DNA from: Quercus robur
Taxonomy: Eukaryota > Streptophyta > Magnoliopsida > Fagales > Fagaceae
Reading direction: 5' to 3'
NCBI RefSeq assembly: GCF_932294415.1
Contig: NC_065538.1
Coordinates: 10,670,330 to 10,734,329, forward strand
DNA length: 64,000 bases
Under the pieces are notes generated by a model. That model had not been told where the DNA came from. It did not search any database and saw nothing but the letters and a program-made list of their open reading frames with translations. This document shows positions 45,728-55,715 of the stretch, in pieces. Position 1 is the first letter of the stretch, and every line of letters starts with the position of its first letter. The translations under genes were made by a program, and so were the position numbers.

Positions 45728-45955
45728 TGTGCGGCTTCGTAAACATGTGATCAAAGACAGCCGCAACTTTTGTTATTAGAACAGGGTTCTAGAGATTTTC
45801 AGGTTTCTCTAGCCGCGTGAGAGCTCTTTGGTGTATTTGGACTTTGGCATTTGTGAGAGTGTTTTTGGTACCCTTTGCCACATATAGTGAGTTGCGAACT
45901 CCTATCAGACACGGAAACACTGTTGCTCTACGGTTCTCTTTCTGAGTGATTAGTC
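45581..45955. promoter_or_regulatory. Upstream region of the F-box gene
   Basis: GTCCTACTAGTCC and ACTAGTCCTACTAGGAC form short inverted and direct repeats (45582-45645). A (TA)n(TG)n microsatellite is at 45689-45727, about 230 bases before the ATG. A clear TATA box separate from the microsatellite was not identified. Confidence 0.4.
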
Positions 45956-47224
45956 ATGGATGTTGTGCGATGCTCTTGCTCTCTTCTTCAACATCCGTCA
46001 ATTGATAATCTTCCCGACTGTTTGTTGAGTGAAATCTTGATGCTGCTGCCTCAGAAATCAATAATTCAGTGCAAGTGTGTCTCACAGCGATGGTGCTCTC
46101 TAATCTCTTCTCCTTCTTTCGCTTACTTTGTTAACAACAGGTTCCACGCCTCTACAATTTTGGAACGACCCTCTACCTTGCTCTTCAGCTACAACAATCA
46201 TGGTAATAAGAATAAGATGGTCCTTGTGACATCAGAGGAACCCAAATTCAAATCTCTAGCCTCTTCAATACATCAATATTATAATACTAACAGCTTTGTT
46301 TCGGATGACATTGCTCAAGCCTCGTGTCATGACTTGCTTTTATGCTACAAAAATGTGTTCGTGGCCGATGATGATGTGGGGTGTCGTTCTATGACTGTGT
46401 ACTACGTGCTAAATCCAATTACAAGGCAATCAATGGCGCTTCCTCCCCTATGTCGTAGTAGAAGTGCTCGGATTGGATTCATCTTCAGCTGTAAGAAAGA
46501 GCAGCAATCCAGTTATAGGGTGATGCGCATTCCTAAATTTGAGGGTGAATCAACAGAATTCAAGGTAGATATATTCTCCTCTGACACAGGCAAATGGAGT
46601 GAGTCGGTAGTGTCGTGTCCGCGGGGATTTCAGTTGGCTAACTACGCCTACGCTGGTGTTCCCTATCATGGTTTGCTTTTCTGGTGGAGTTCGAATGGAC
46701 ACCTTGTTGGGTTTGATCCGTACACCAGCAAATGCTGTCGAGTGATTGACAAACCCGTGGAATTGGCACTGAAGCGTGGAATTCAGCGCCTTGGTGTGTG
46801 TAATGGTGCCTTGAGAATATGCCAAATTGTAGAAGAAAATAATAGTAAGTTACTTGTTTGGGAGCTCAAGGACTATGATACAGAAGGCAAATGGTCTTTA
46901 GAGCACAAGGTTAATTTCAACGATATAGTTTCTGATTATCCTCGGCTCAATAGAATTCTGTCGGTGCTAGCCTATCATCTGTATGACAGGGATATTGTGT
47001 ATGTGATGCTTCCACCTAGAGTTTTTTCACTCAACATGAGGAGAAAAAGAGTGGAAATTATCTGTCATTTTCCGAGGAATTGCACGTTTTACAATGGCTT
47101 CAACGTCTTCAACTTTGTTCTTCCTTGTTGGCCAACACACATTCCTTCTTATCCAGAATCCCTTATAGAAAGAGAAGGCTGCCTAATTACTCTGCAGCTT
47201 GCTACCTTGGATATTAGGCAATGA
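45956..47224 (+). CDS. F-box protein, single exon, 422 aa
   Basis: Substrate-receptor candidate for an SCF (SKP1-CUL1-F-box) ubiquitin ligase. The F-box covers about residues 16-55, with IDNLPDCLLSEILMLLPQKS then CKCVSQRWCSLISSPSF, including the LP..L and W..LISSPSF hallmarks that contact SKP1. The rest resembles the beta-rich F-box-associated region: YYVLNPITRQSMALPP, VDIFSSDTGKWSES, GLLFWW...LVGFDPYTSK and LLVWELKDYDTEGKWSLEHK are typical blade-like motifs. The protein starts at the first ATG and runs uninterrupted, and its composition differs from the AT-rich surroundings, so it looks functional. Its target is unknown. A long T run (about 47244-47267) follows the stop. Confidence 0.9.
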   Translation: MDVVRCSCSLLQHPSIDNLPDCLLSEILMLLPQKSIIQCKCVSQRWCSLISSPSFAYFVNNRFHASTILERPSTLLFSYNNHGNKNKMVLVTSEEPKFKSLASSIHQYYNTNSFVSDDIAQASCHDLLLCYKNVFVADDDVGCRSMTVYYVLNPITRQSMALPPLCRSRSARIGFIFSCKKEQQSSYRVMRIPKFEGESTEFKVDIFSSDTGKWSESVVSCPRGFQLANYAYAGVPYHGLLFWWSSNGHLVGFDPYTSKCCRVIDKPVELALKRGIQRLGVCNGALRICQIVEENNSKLLVWELKDYDTEGKWSLEHKVNFNDIVSDYPRLNRILSVLAYHLYDRDIVYVMLPPRVFSLNMRRKRVEIICHFPRNCTFYNGFNVFNFVLPCWPTHIPSYPESLIEREGCLITLQLATLDIRQ

Positions 47225-47599
47225 TTTGCTTACTATTTTCTGTTTTTTTTTTTTTTTTTTTTTTTTTAATTACTGTTTTGTATTTGCTATATCAACAATC
47301 AATTATTTCGTAATTTTTAGTCTGGTGATTTTGTGAACTTGGTTATCGCTTGTTCTGGCTTTACATTAATTCAACAATTAACACAGGCAAGACCATAGCT
47401 TTCTTAGTTTTTCTTAGAAGAAGAGAAACAAAAGCACAAACATTGTCCATAAATATACTTCATATATGGTCTGGAGTAAGCAAGATATATTTATGAACTC
47501 TCTTAAAAAGGAAAGTAAAAAGACTTCAGATAAGGCTTTGCATCACAACTCAATAGAGGAACTGCTCAGTGTCCACGCCACATGCAATGAGAAGACTTG

Positions 47600-47600
<1 letters not shown>
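47225..47600. other. 3' region of the F-box gene
   Basis: Likely 3' UTR and spacer. No canonical AATAAA was located. No other feature was seen. Confidence 0.4.
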
Positions 47601-47636
<36 letters not shown>

Positions 47637-48044
47637 GGTTTAAGTTACACTTTTTCTAAACTATTGGATTTAAGTAAATCCAACGGTAAAAAAAAAATAC
47701 TTATTAATGCTAATATTCTGATTAATATCTTATTTATTATCTCTTATTTATGACATTCCATACATATCTTTAAACCCAAAAAAGTTATATGTTTCTCTCT
47801 TCTCTCTCTTTCTCCATCACTCTGCCACCTCCACTACCATAGGGTTCCACCTCCACGGCTAGATCGCCGACACCAAAAAAGAAGACCTGATAAATTTCCA
47901 TTACCAGGACATTATTGTTGGCATGTGCGGAAGTTTTATTGATAAGGTGCAATGAATTATAAGGTGTTTTTTTTATGATGCAGAGCTACTGCTCCTGCAC
48001 AATGCTAGATAGGTTTTTTTTTATCTTCATAAAGCAGTGCAATA

Positions 48045-49076
48045 GCACTTATTTATACTTGAAAGAGCTGTCTAGACTTCTAGATACAAATAACTGACTT
48101 AAGAACACCAACAATTTATCACCTTGGAATACTAACAGCCATCATCTAGAAATTTCTTTATTAAAATTACAAATTAATTTCTAACACCCCCTCTTAATTT
48201 GTAATCTTTAATTGCTTCTTGAACCGCTCCATTTTGTCAACTATAGCTGCTTTGGTGAGAACATCTACTCAGTGATCATAGGGACTGATGAATTTCATTT
48301 GGATTTCTCCTTCACTAACCAAGTCTCGAATAAAATGGTGCTTAAGCTCAATGTGCTTTGTCCTTGCATGAAAAATAGGATTCTTAGTCATTGCAATGGC
48401 TGACATATTGTCATAGCAAATAACAATAGGTTCTTCAATTTTTCGCTACAAATCTGAAAGTAATCTCCTTAGCCAAATAGCTTCACAATAGCACTTATTT
48501 ATACTTGAAAGAGCCTTCTAGACTTCTAGATACAAATAACTGACTTAAGAACACCAACAATTTATCACCTTGGAATACTAACAGCCATCATCTAGAAATT
48601 TCTTTATTAAAATTACAAATTAATTTCTAACACCCCCTCTTAATTTGTAATCTTTAATTGCTTCTTGAACCGCTCCATTTTGTCAACTATAGCTGCTTTG
48701 GTGAGAACATCTACTCAGTGATCATAGGGACTGATGAATTTCATTTGGATTTCTCCTTCACTAACCAAGTCTCGAATAAAATGGTGCTTAAGCTCAATGT
48801 GCTTTGTCCTTGCATGAAAAATAGGATTCTTAATCATTGCAATGGCTGACATATTGTCATAGCAAATAACAATAGGTTCTTCAATTTTTCGCTACAAATC
48901 TGAAAGTAATCTCCTTAGCCAAATAGCTTCACAATAGCACTTATTTATACTTGAAAGAGCCTTCTAGACTTCTAGATACAAATAACTAACTTAGGAACAC
49001 TAAAAGTTTATCACCCTGGAATACTAACAGCCATGTTTAGAAATTTCTCTATTAAAATTACAAATTAATTTCTAAC
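48045..49076 (-). mobile_element. Copia tail fragments in tandem (446-bp unit, 2.3 copies)
   Basis: Units 48045-48490 and 48491-48936 plus a partial third (48937 to about 49076) repeat at exactly 446 bases. On the minus strand each full unit holds the end of a copia polyprotein (RNase H: PIVICYDNMSAIAMTKNP, HARTKHIELKHHFIRDLV) with an in-frame stop where VADV is usual. This is followed by the 3' boundary GGGGGTGTTAGAAATTAATT and a piece of LTR. The protein is not functional. The two full copies differ by only a few bases, so the tandem arrangement is recent. Confidence 0.8.
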
Positions 49077-49539
49077 AATTATCAGGTCTTCTTTTGTCCA
49101 AAAATAGGACGATCAAAGATCTTGAAAGGTGTCCCGCCCATCTATCTTCATACTGAAATTTTTCTATCCCATTCTTGAGACAAGACAAGTTGTTAGGAGG
49201 AGAGGACAAAAGCAAAAATCAGCATCTACATAATAAAACACATAAAAAATCCAGGCCAAAAGATGACTCTAAGAACATCCACAAAACCAAGAAAAAAACC
49301 AAACGCTTTCCTGTACTTAATCCTTCAAGGATCTATGAAAGGCCGGCTTGCCTTCATTTCTATCTTGTAATTTTTTTTTTTTTTTTTTTTTTTGGAAGGA
49401 AAGGAACTAAATCATGTACATATTAATATTATAATATACTCAGTCCTAGCGAAGTTCACAAAAGGCATAAAGAAGCTTAATTCCAAACAAATGAAGAATG
49501 AGCAAACATCAAACTAACTATAACTAGTTGATGTCTGCT
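49077..49539. other. Spacer inside the long-TIR element
   Basis: TTATCAGGTCTTCTTTT (49083) is the reverse complement of GAAGACCTGATAA near 47881, so the copia block is bracketed by a short inverted repeat. A T run is at about 49371-49393. No gene was seen. Confidence 0.4.
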
Positions 49540-49544
49540 TCATT

Positions 49545-49961
49545 CGATTGAGCCCTCTTTGATTTGGAAATTTAGAACGTAATCATCAAACAGAGAGTCA
49601 ACTGACTCTAGTTCCCAATCATTAACATCAAGAGAAAATCTTATATTCAATGGCCATGCCCTCCTAAGTGCTATCAAGGGGAAGCCTTCAAGCAAAAGAT
49701 CTAACAGACTCATCCTTATTAGCTGTAATGACATATAATTTAAGATACAATTTTTGTTGATCTTCACACCATACATCTTGCTTGGGGATTCACTTCTAAT
49801 GACTTTGTGCCTTTGTTCATAGACTCTCTATTCTCTTGAACATAATTTCATTTTTGTTGTTTTCCTGTACATATGTTTTTCAGAATACTTCATCTTTTTC
49901 AAATGAAGTAGTACTTTCTTTTAATAAAGTTTTTCTTATTTATCAAAAAAAAAAAAAAAGA
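49545..49961. mobile_element. LINE remnant, apparently 5'-inverted
   Basis: On the minus strand at about 49545-49700, RRAWPLNIRFSLDVNDWELE with SVDSLFDDYV resembles the linker before the zf-RVT domain of plant LINEs (pattern W...F.R..NDWE.E.V). The next stretch on the plus strand (about 49780-49946) ends AATAAAGTTTTTCTTATTTA and ATC plus poly(A) (49947-49961), like a plant LINE 3' end. Opposite orientation of the two parts suggests twin priming. This is a short, diverged match. Confidence 0.4.
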
Positions 49962-50107
49962 CAATGACTTCTGATTTACGGTTCAATCCTTTGTTAATTA
50001 ATTGAGCAAATAATTTCATAGCATATAGCAACTGCATTTTCTCAATAAAATTAATTAATGATTTTCATACAAAAATCACACGAATGGTGGCTAAGCATAG
50101 GATAACA

Positions 50108-51197
50108 TGAAAGTTCAAATAATGTATAAAACACCTTTGAACGTTTAGACCCCCAATTACAAAACAACCAATTCAAGCTTTATGACAAACAACTAGTGTG
50201 CGGAAAATGAACAAAAGCTATAAACAGAATTGGTAAACAATCTAAGCCAATTAAAATCACAACCCACAGCAGATAATAAAAGGTAAAGATAAAAGGGAAG
50301 GAAGATGCAAACACAAGGACAACACCCGATGTGTTATCGAAGAGGAAACTGAAGCCCTCGGCGTAAAACCTCTCCACCGCCCTCCAAGCGGTAAGTAATC
50401 CACTAGAAAATGTAGTTGGGATACATGAACAGCAATAGACCCTCCAAGCCTAATCTACCCAGTGTACCTAAGCCTTCCAAGCTTCTTGCTCTAACGAGGT
50501 TACGCCAAACCTATTGTTTTTCTAGCTTCCCGGATTCCGCTACTTGACCATAGTATCAACCAATATAGATTGGTTCCTTTCTAATTGCTTCCCAGAACAC
50601 CAAACAGCCCTCTCACAGTAATGGATATGGTGAGAACAGGTTTTGGTAAAAGACCTCTCAAGGGTTTAACAATGGAGAGGAAGAGAGTTGAGGAATTTGA
50701 AAAGACTCTTATGTAAAGATTGTAAATGAATCAATCTTGTTTTACTCTAAGGTTTCTCTCTCAAAATTCTCTCTAGAAGCTCTCTTTCTTATGTGGGAAT
50801 AAGGGGTATTTATACTGGGGTGAGAATGGAATGTGAAGAGTCAGGTTTTTCAAAACAGGGGTGGCTCACGGCTTGACTGAGTCGCGAGATCCAGCCGCGC
50901 GATAATAGAACGGCCAGTTGTCCTATTTTGTCCTGTAGTGCTCCAGCTACCATGACGCTTCAACTTCTAGCATGCTTGGCACGTGTGCTGCTCTGGCGGC
51001 TTGAAGCCGCGAGTCACCCGCAAGATCTAATCGCGAGTCTCTGTTTTCTTGCACACTCTTGAGCATTTCAACACTCTATCTCACTCACTACCCTTACAAC
51101 AATCCCACCTAAATACAGGGTTACTAAATACTGAAATACAAGCAAATTTGGCACGGAATAAAGTCAACAAGATGGTTGATTTAAATTCAACCTTACA
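50108..51197 (-). mobile_element. Solo LTR (1090 bp), minus orientation
   Basis: The plus strand begins TGAAAGTTCAAAT and ends AACCTTACA, with exact TAACA on both sides (50103-50107 and 51198-51202). On the minus strand a TATA-like AGTATAAATACCCC (from about 50806-50819) sits in the expected place, fixing the orientation. The region is richer in CG (CCGCGAGTCACCCGC) than its surroundings. No internal region is present. Confidence 0.87.
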
Positions 51198-51585
51198 TAA
51201 CATGCAATTGTCAGGACAAACAAATGTAAGGAATGAAATGAATATGAGTTGAGTTCTCTTCTTCTTTTTTTGCTGTCGGCAACCTGGTTGTGGAGGTGGA
51301 ACCCTATGGCAATGGAGATCGAAGAGTGATGGAGGAGAAAGAGAGAGCAGAGAAAAACGTGTGGTGGAGAGAGAGAGAGAGAAATGTACACCTTTTTGGG
51401 TTTAGAAATATGTATAGAATGTCATGAATAAGGGATAATTAATGAAATAATAATCAGAATATCAGCATTAATGAGTATCTTTTTTTTACTGTTGAATCTA
51501 CTTAAATCCAATAGTTTAGAAAATGTGTAACTCTTTAGAGTTACGTATATTAAAGAGTTACATTAGGACTAGGTATAACTTGAAC

Positions 51586-51590
<5 letters not shown>

Positions 51591-51656
<66 letters not shown>

Positions 51657-51770
51657 AGCTAACTTGTTTTGTTTAACCTATTCAAAATTATTGAACACCT
51701 TAATTTGAGAATCTCAAGAATTTGGGTTCAATTAGTGTAAAGTAATCCTACATTTACAATATTTTCACAA
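51591..51770. repeat. (CT)n(TA)n microsatellite and spacer
   Basis: CT repeats at about 51591-51635 and TA repeats at about 51636-51656 directly abut the right arm of the long-TIR element, mirroring 41943-42000. Confidence 0.7.
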
Positions 51771-51779
51771 TAAATTATA

Positions 51780-53798
51780 GACATAAATGCACTTTTGGTT
51801 CCTATATTTTGGCCTCATTTCTATTTTGGTCCCTACATTTCTATTTTACCACTTTTAGTCCTTAAATAAAAAACATGTTCCATTTTGGTCCTTACTGTCA
51901 CTCACTTAACAGAAATATCCTACGTGGCAAACAGAGTTCACTATTGACACAGTAAATGCTAATGTACCCATGAAAATAATATTAAAAAATGCCACGTGAC
52001 GAATAAAATAATATTAAAAATGCCACTTCAGCATCTAATTTTTTTAAATAATTTATCAATTTTAACTAAATAAAAAAAATAGAATTAAAATTTTAAAAAT
52101 ACATAAATCTATATCTGGTTTCATCCTCAACAAGAACACAAAGATTTGAATATAAGATGAACACAAAATGCTATCTAATTTTCATTTTCTTTCCTCTCCT
52201 CTGTGCCGAAGCTCCATGGCCACCATGGTCGAAGCTTCCTCCACCTCTAATCTCTCTACCACTCAAGCTAAATCTCACACACTTAAAACACTTGAGACCC
52301 AAAACCTGATCTGAGTCCATCTCTCTCTAGACCTTGGCTTCTCTCTCTTTGATCCAAAACAAGGCACAGCCTCCCTATTCCACAATAGAACTCAGCCAAC
52401 ACCACCAAGAGGATGGTTTCCTTTTATGAGCTCAAAAGACTCTCAACCTAAGCCCAAAACCAACAAACACTCTCTCTACACCCGAATCTCTTTACTCCCA
52501 AACCTAGAAGATACTCTCCGATCTACAAGCTAAGAGCATCTTGAACAGCACGTGATCCACAAAAATGAGATGTGGAGTTAAAGGCCTCACGGATCTGCCA
52601 AGAATCATGGCCATGGTGGTGCATGGACCTACACATAGTGGCGCGTGAACAAGTTTATGCAAAATAGAGGGTAAGTGCTAGGTTTATGTGTTTGTGTGCA
52701 CAGTGTTGTGAGGCTTTGTGAGCATGTAACATGTGTAATAACACACACCCAAATCAGGTTGGTTAGGTTTGAAGGCTATGCCAAATCGGTGGAGGTGGAG
52801 AGAGAGGGTTAGGTTGGTTAGGTTTGATGGCTGCGCCAGATTGGTCGAGGTGGAGATCCTAGTGGCTGGGTTAAATCAGTGGTGTTGGTTCGGTTTTTTT
52901 GGGTCGCAGGTGGTGGGTAGATCTAGGTTTTTTGGGTCTAGAACGGCTGGATCCATTGGTGGGTTTAGAGAGAGGCTGAGATATTTTGTTTTGTGTTGGT
53001 ATGGTTGAGCTGGGTTTGTGTCGGTATGGTTGAGGGATTGAGCTGGGTTTGTTCAATTTTGTGGGTATTTTGTTAATGATTGTATTGATTTAATTTTCGG
53101 ATTTGAATCTATTTTTTCTTTTGGATAATTTGGTTTGTGTATATATATGGATTGATTTTGTTTTGTACAATATTCTTTTATGATTTTTCTGTGTTTGATT
53201 TTTGGGTTTGTATGATTTTTTTAGGTTTGTGCTCTTGTGTGCTCTTGATAGGTTTGTATGATTTTCTAGGTTTGTTTGATTTTCTGGGTTTGTATGATTT
53301 TCTGGATCTGACATGGCATTTATTTTGAGAGTAAATAGTTTATGTTTATTATTGTGTTCTTTGTGTTTGTGATCTTGTGTTAATGTTTAAATTTGAGTTT
53401 GTGTTTGGTTCTAGGTTTGTGCTTTTATATTCTTGTGTTGATGTTTTAATCTGTGATCGTGTTCTCATGTGTTCTTGTTCAAAATGAATTAAATCTAAAT
53501 TTATGTATTTTATTGTTTTTAATTATGTTTTTTCTTTTTTCTTTTTTGTTAAAATTGATTAATAAATTTCTAAAGGGGCGGGAAACCCATGTGGCATGGG
53601 TGATGAGTACCACGGTAGATTTTTTATAATATTTTAATTCCTCCGTCAGCCACCTCAGATATTTTCGTCTGTTGACTGACGGAAAATACGAATATAACAC
53701 GTGTTAATTGGTTTAGAGACTAAAAGTGGTAAAATAGAAATGTAGGGACCAAAATAGAAATGAGGCTAAAATATAGGGACCAAAAGTGTATTTACACC
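51780..53798. mobile_element. Mutator-like element (2019 bp) with 9-bp target duplication
   Basis: The left end GACATAAATGCACTTTTGGT and the right end ACCAAAAGTGTATTTACACC are the tips of inverted arms of about 150 bases that contain CTCATTTCTATTTTGGTCCC and CATTTCTATTTTACCACTTT. Exact TAAATTATA lies at 51771-51779 and 53799-53807. The interior has no transposase. It holds CT-rich text with GCCACCATGG (52218) and a G/T-rich part with TTTGTATGATTTTCTGGGTT-like repeats (about 53190-53310). It might carry host gene pieces, but none was identified. Confidence 0.88.
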
Positions 53799-53928
53799 TA
53801 AATTATAAGTTTATAAAAGTATCCAAGACATACCACCTTCAGTTGGTTTCACCATTTTTGTTTTATCCACCTCTCCCATGTGATTTTGGTAAGTTATAAG
53901 TTTGAAAGTAAAATGTAAATTATGTGAT

Positions 53929-54283
53929 CTAAGTTTGACTGAAATTCATTTCAGTCATTTAACTTTATGTTTATTCAATTAAATTTTTTAAGTTTTAAAT
54001 TTGTTCAATTTAGGCATTCCGTCCAATTTAGTTGAAAATTTTTCATTAAAAATAGCATTTTTCTTAAATGAAAAAAATATCAAATTAAGAAAAATATTTT
54101 ATGAATTTTTTATGTGAGATTTTTTTTTTCAAAAAATATTTTTTCATCAATTAACTGAATACTTAACAGTAACGTTTTGATGGAATTTGACTAAAAACCG
54201 AAATTGAATAAATTTCAAACTTAAAAGGCTCAATTGAACAAAAGTAAAGTTGGAAGACAAAAATGAATTTCAATTAAACTTAG
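53929..54283. mobile_element. Foldback MITE (about 355 bp)
   Basis: CTAAGTTTGACTGAAATTCA... and ...TGAATTTCAATTAAACTTAG are inverted arms of about 110 bases (GTTCAATT, TTTTAAGTTT.AAATT.ATTCAATTT). The target duplication is not clear. Non-coding. Confidence 0.65.
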
Positions 54284-54551
54284 AGGGTGTCATTAGCATT
54301 AATATTTAGCTTTTTATATTTGAATAGTATCAACATATATTTAACTTTTTATATTGTCTCGTGCTTTACATGGGTTAGTAACCAGAAAATCAGGATAGGG
54401 AATTGAATATGTTTAGGAAATTCCATCTGTTTGTTATTTAGTTTCATTGGTTTGATGTTTTGACTAAAATTGAAAATGGGTTTGAATTTATTTGCTGAAA
54501 TTAGTGTTCCATCTCCATAATTGTAAATTGGCTGTGGATTTTTCGTGTAAG
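54284..54551. other. Spacer before the hAT left end
   Basis: AT-rich. A frame over 54349-54711 has no recognisable product and crosses the hAT end. Confidence 0.4.
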
Positions 54552-55407
54552 CAGGGCCGGCCCTTCCCTTAGGCGAGTTAGGCAATTGCCTAAGGCCCCC
54601 AAGTGGAAAGGGGCCCCAAAATTTTAGAAAAGAACCGGGTTGTAGATGGGAAAAAAAAAAAATTAGTTTCAAATGAATTACAAAAATAATCTGGCACATC
54701 CTTTTAACCAAAAAAACAAAAATTTTGGTAAATCCTATTAAACATTAGTTCTAAACAAAATCATTAACCAAAAAACAAACAGATAAACTACAAATCCGGT
54801 CTAAGAGATTAACCACAAAACAATCACAAATCAAAACAAATAAATCCACTCAAAACCCTAAAAATTTTACCATTCACTCTAGTCTGTGCTCTCCGCCTCT
54901 CTCAAGTCTCCAGTCTCCACTATTCAGTCTCCAGCTGGACCACCTCAGCCTCTCTCTGATTCTCTACTCTCCGCCTCTCTCAAGTCTCAACTGCTCACCT
55001 CACTGTATCAGGTTCTGAGGTTCAGGAATCAGGTATAAAATTATAAATATTTGGGCACAGGGCACTCCATTTTATTTGTTAAGAACTTAAGATAACTTTG
55101 TTGATTTGGGCCCTCCCTGGCTGGTTTTGTAACTTTTTTTATCACTTATCAGTTTATCATTATGGCTGGCTGGACCCTCCCTGGACTGGGCATTAAGTTT
55201 AGGCCTTCAAGGTTTTTTTTTTTTTTTTTTTTGGTTATAGATAGGATTTGTTTTGTGTTTTTTTTTTTTTTTTTTGGTGGGTGGGTCTTATTAACAAGTC
55301 TTGTGTCAGTGTTATGGCTGTGCTTAAATTTTTGTTATGTTTGTGCTTAATTGGTTGAAATTTCTAAAAATTTGTTATTGTTTAGTGAAACTACAACAAT
55401 ACTTTTT

Positions 55408-55715
55408 ATACTGGCTTCTGAGCACGCGCTCATAGGCTCTTCTATTTTTTGGGTAAGGGTTAATTTTGAGCATTTATTATAATTTGGGATTACTTTATTT
55501 TCCAATCACAAAAAAAATCTAAGGGTGTGATGAAAAAATTAAAAATATCACAAAATCTAGCAGGTGAAATAATTTTTTCATCACACCCCTAGATTTCTTT
55601 TGTGATTGGAAAATAAAGTAATCTCAACTTATAATAAATGCTCAAAATTAACCCTTACCCAAAAAATAGAAGAGCCTCTAAGCACGCGCGTGACCTCGTG
55701 CTCAGAGGCTAGTAT
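55408..55715. mobile_element. MITE with about 130-bp inverted arms
   Basis: Arms ATACTGGCTTCTGAGCACG... and ...CGTGCTCAGAGGCTAGTAT include TAGGCTCTTCTATTTTTTGG / CCAAAAAATAGAAGAGCCT and TTACTTTATTTTCCAATCAC / GTGATTGGAAAATAAAGTAA. They meet around a 40-base centre. ACGCGC repeats near both tips. The target duplication was not resolved. Confidence 0.8.

Larger units (their letters stand above)
47631..51590. mobile_element. Long-TIR (Mutator-like) element with nested insertions
   Basis: The left arm (47631 to about 47880) and right arm (about 51262 to 51590) are inverted repeats: GGTTTAAGTTACAC, TTTCTAAACTATTGGATTTA, TCATTAATGCT-like, GACATTC.ATACATAT, TTCTCTCT tracts and CCATAGGGTTCCACCTCCAC occur in the same order on opposite strands. 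The left arm lacks about 55 bases found in the right. (TA)n tracts abut both outer ends. No transposase is present. Inside are copia fragments, a LINE-like insertion and a solo LTR. No 9-bp duplication could be fixed because the ends merge into the microsatellites. Confidence 0.65.

Noticed and set aside
46550..46825. Minus-strand 91-aa frame over the F-box gene
   Set aside because: Antisense shadow of the 422-aa gene.
54349..54711. 120-aa minus-strand frame
   Set aside because: Crosses the hAT left end and its subterminal repeats; no homology recognised.
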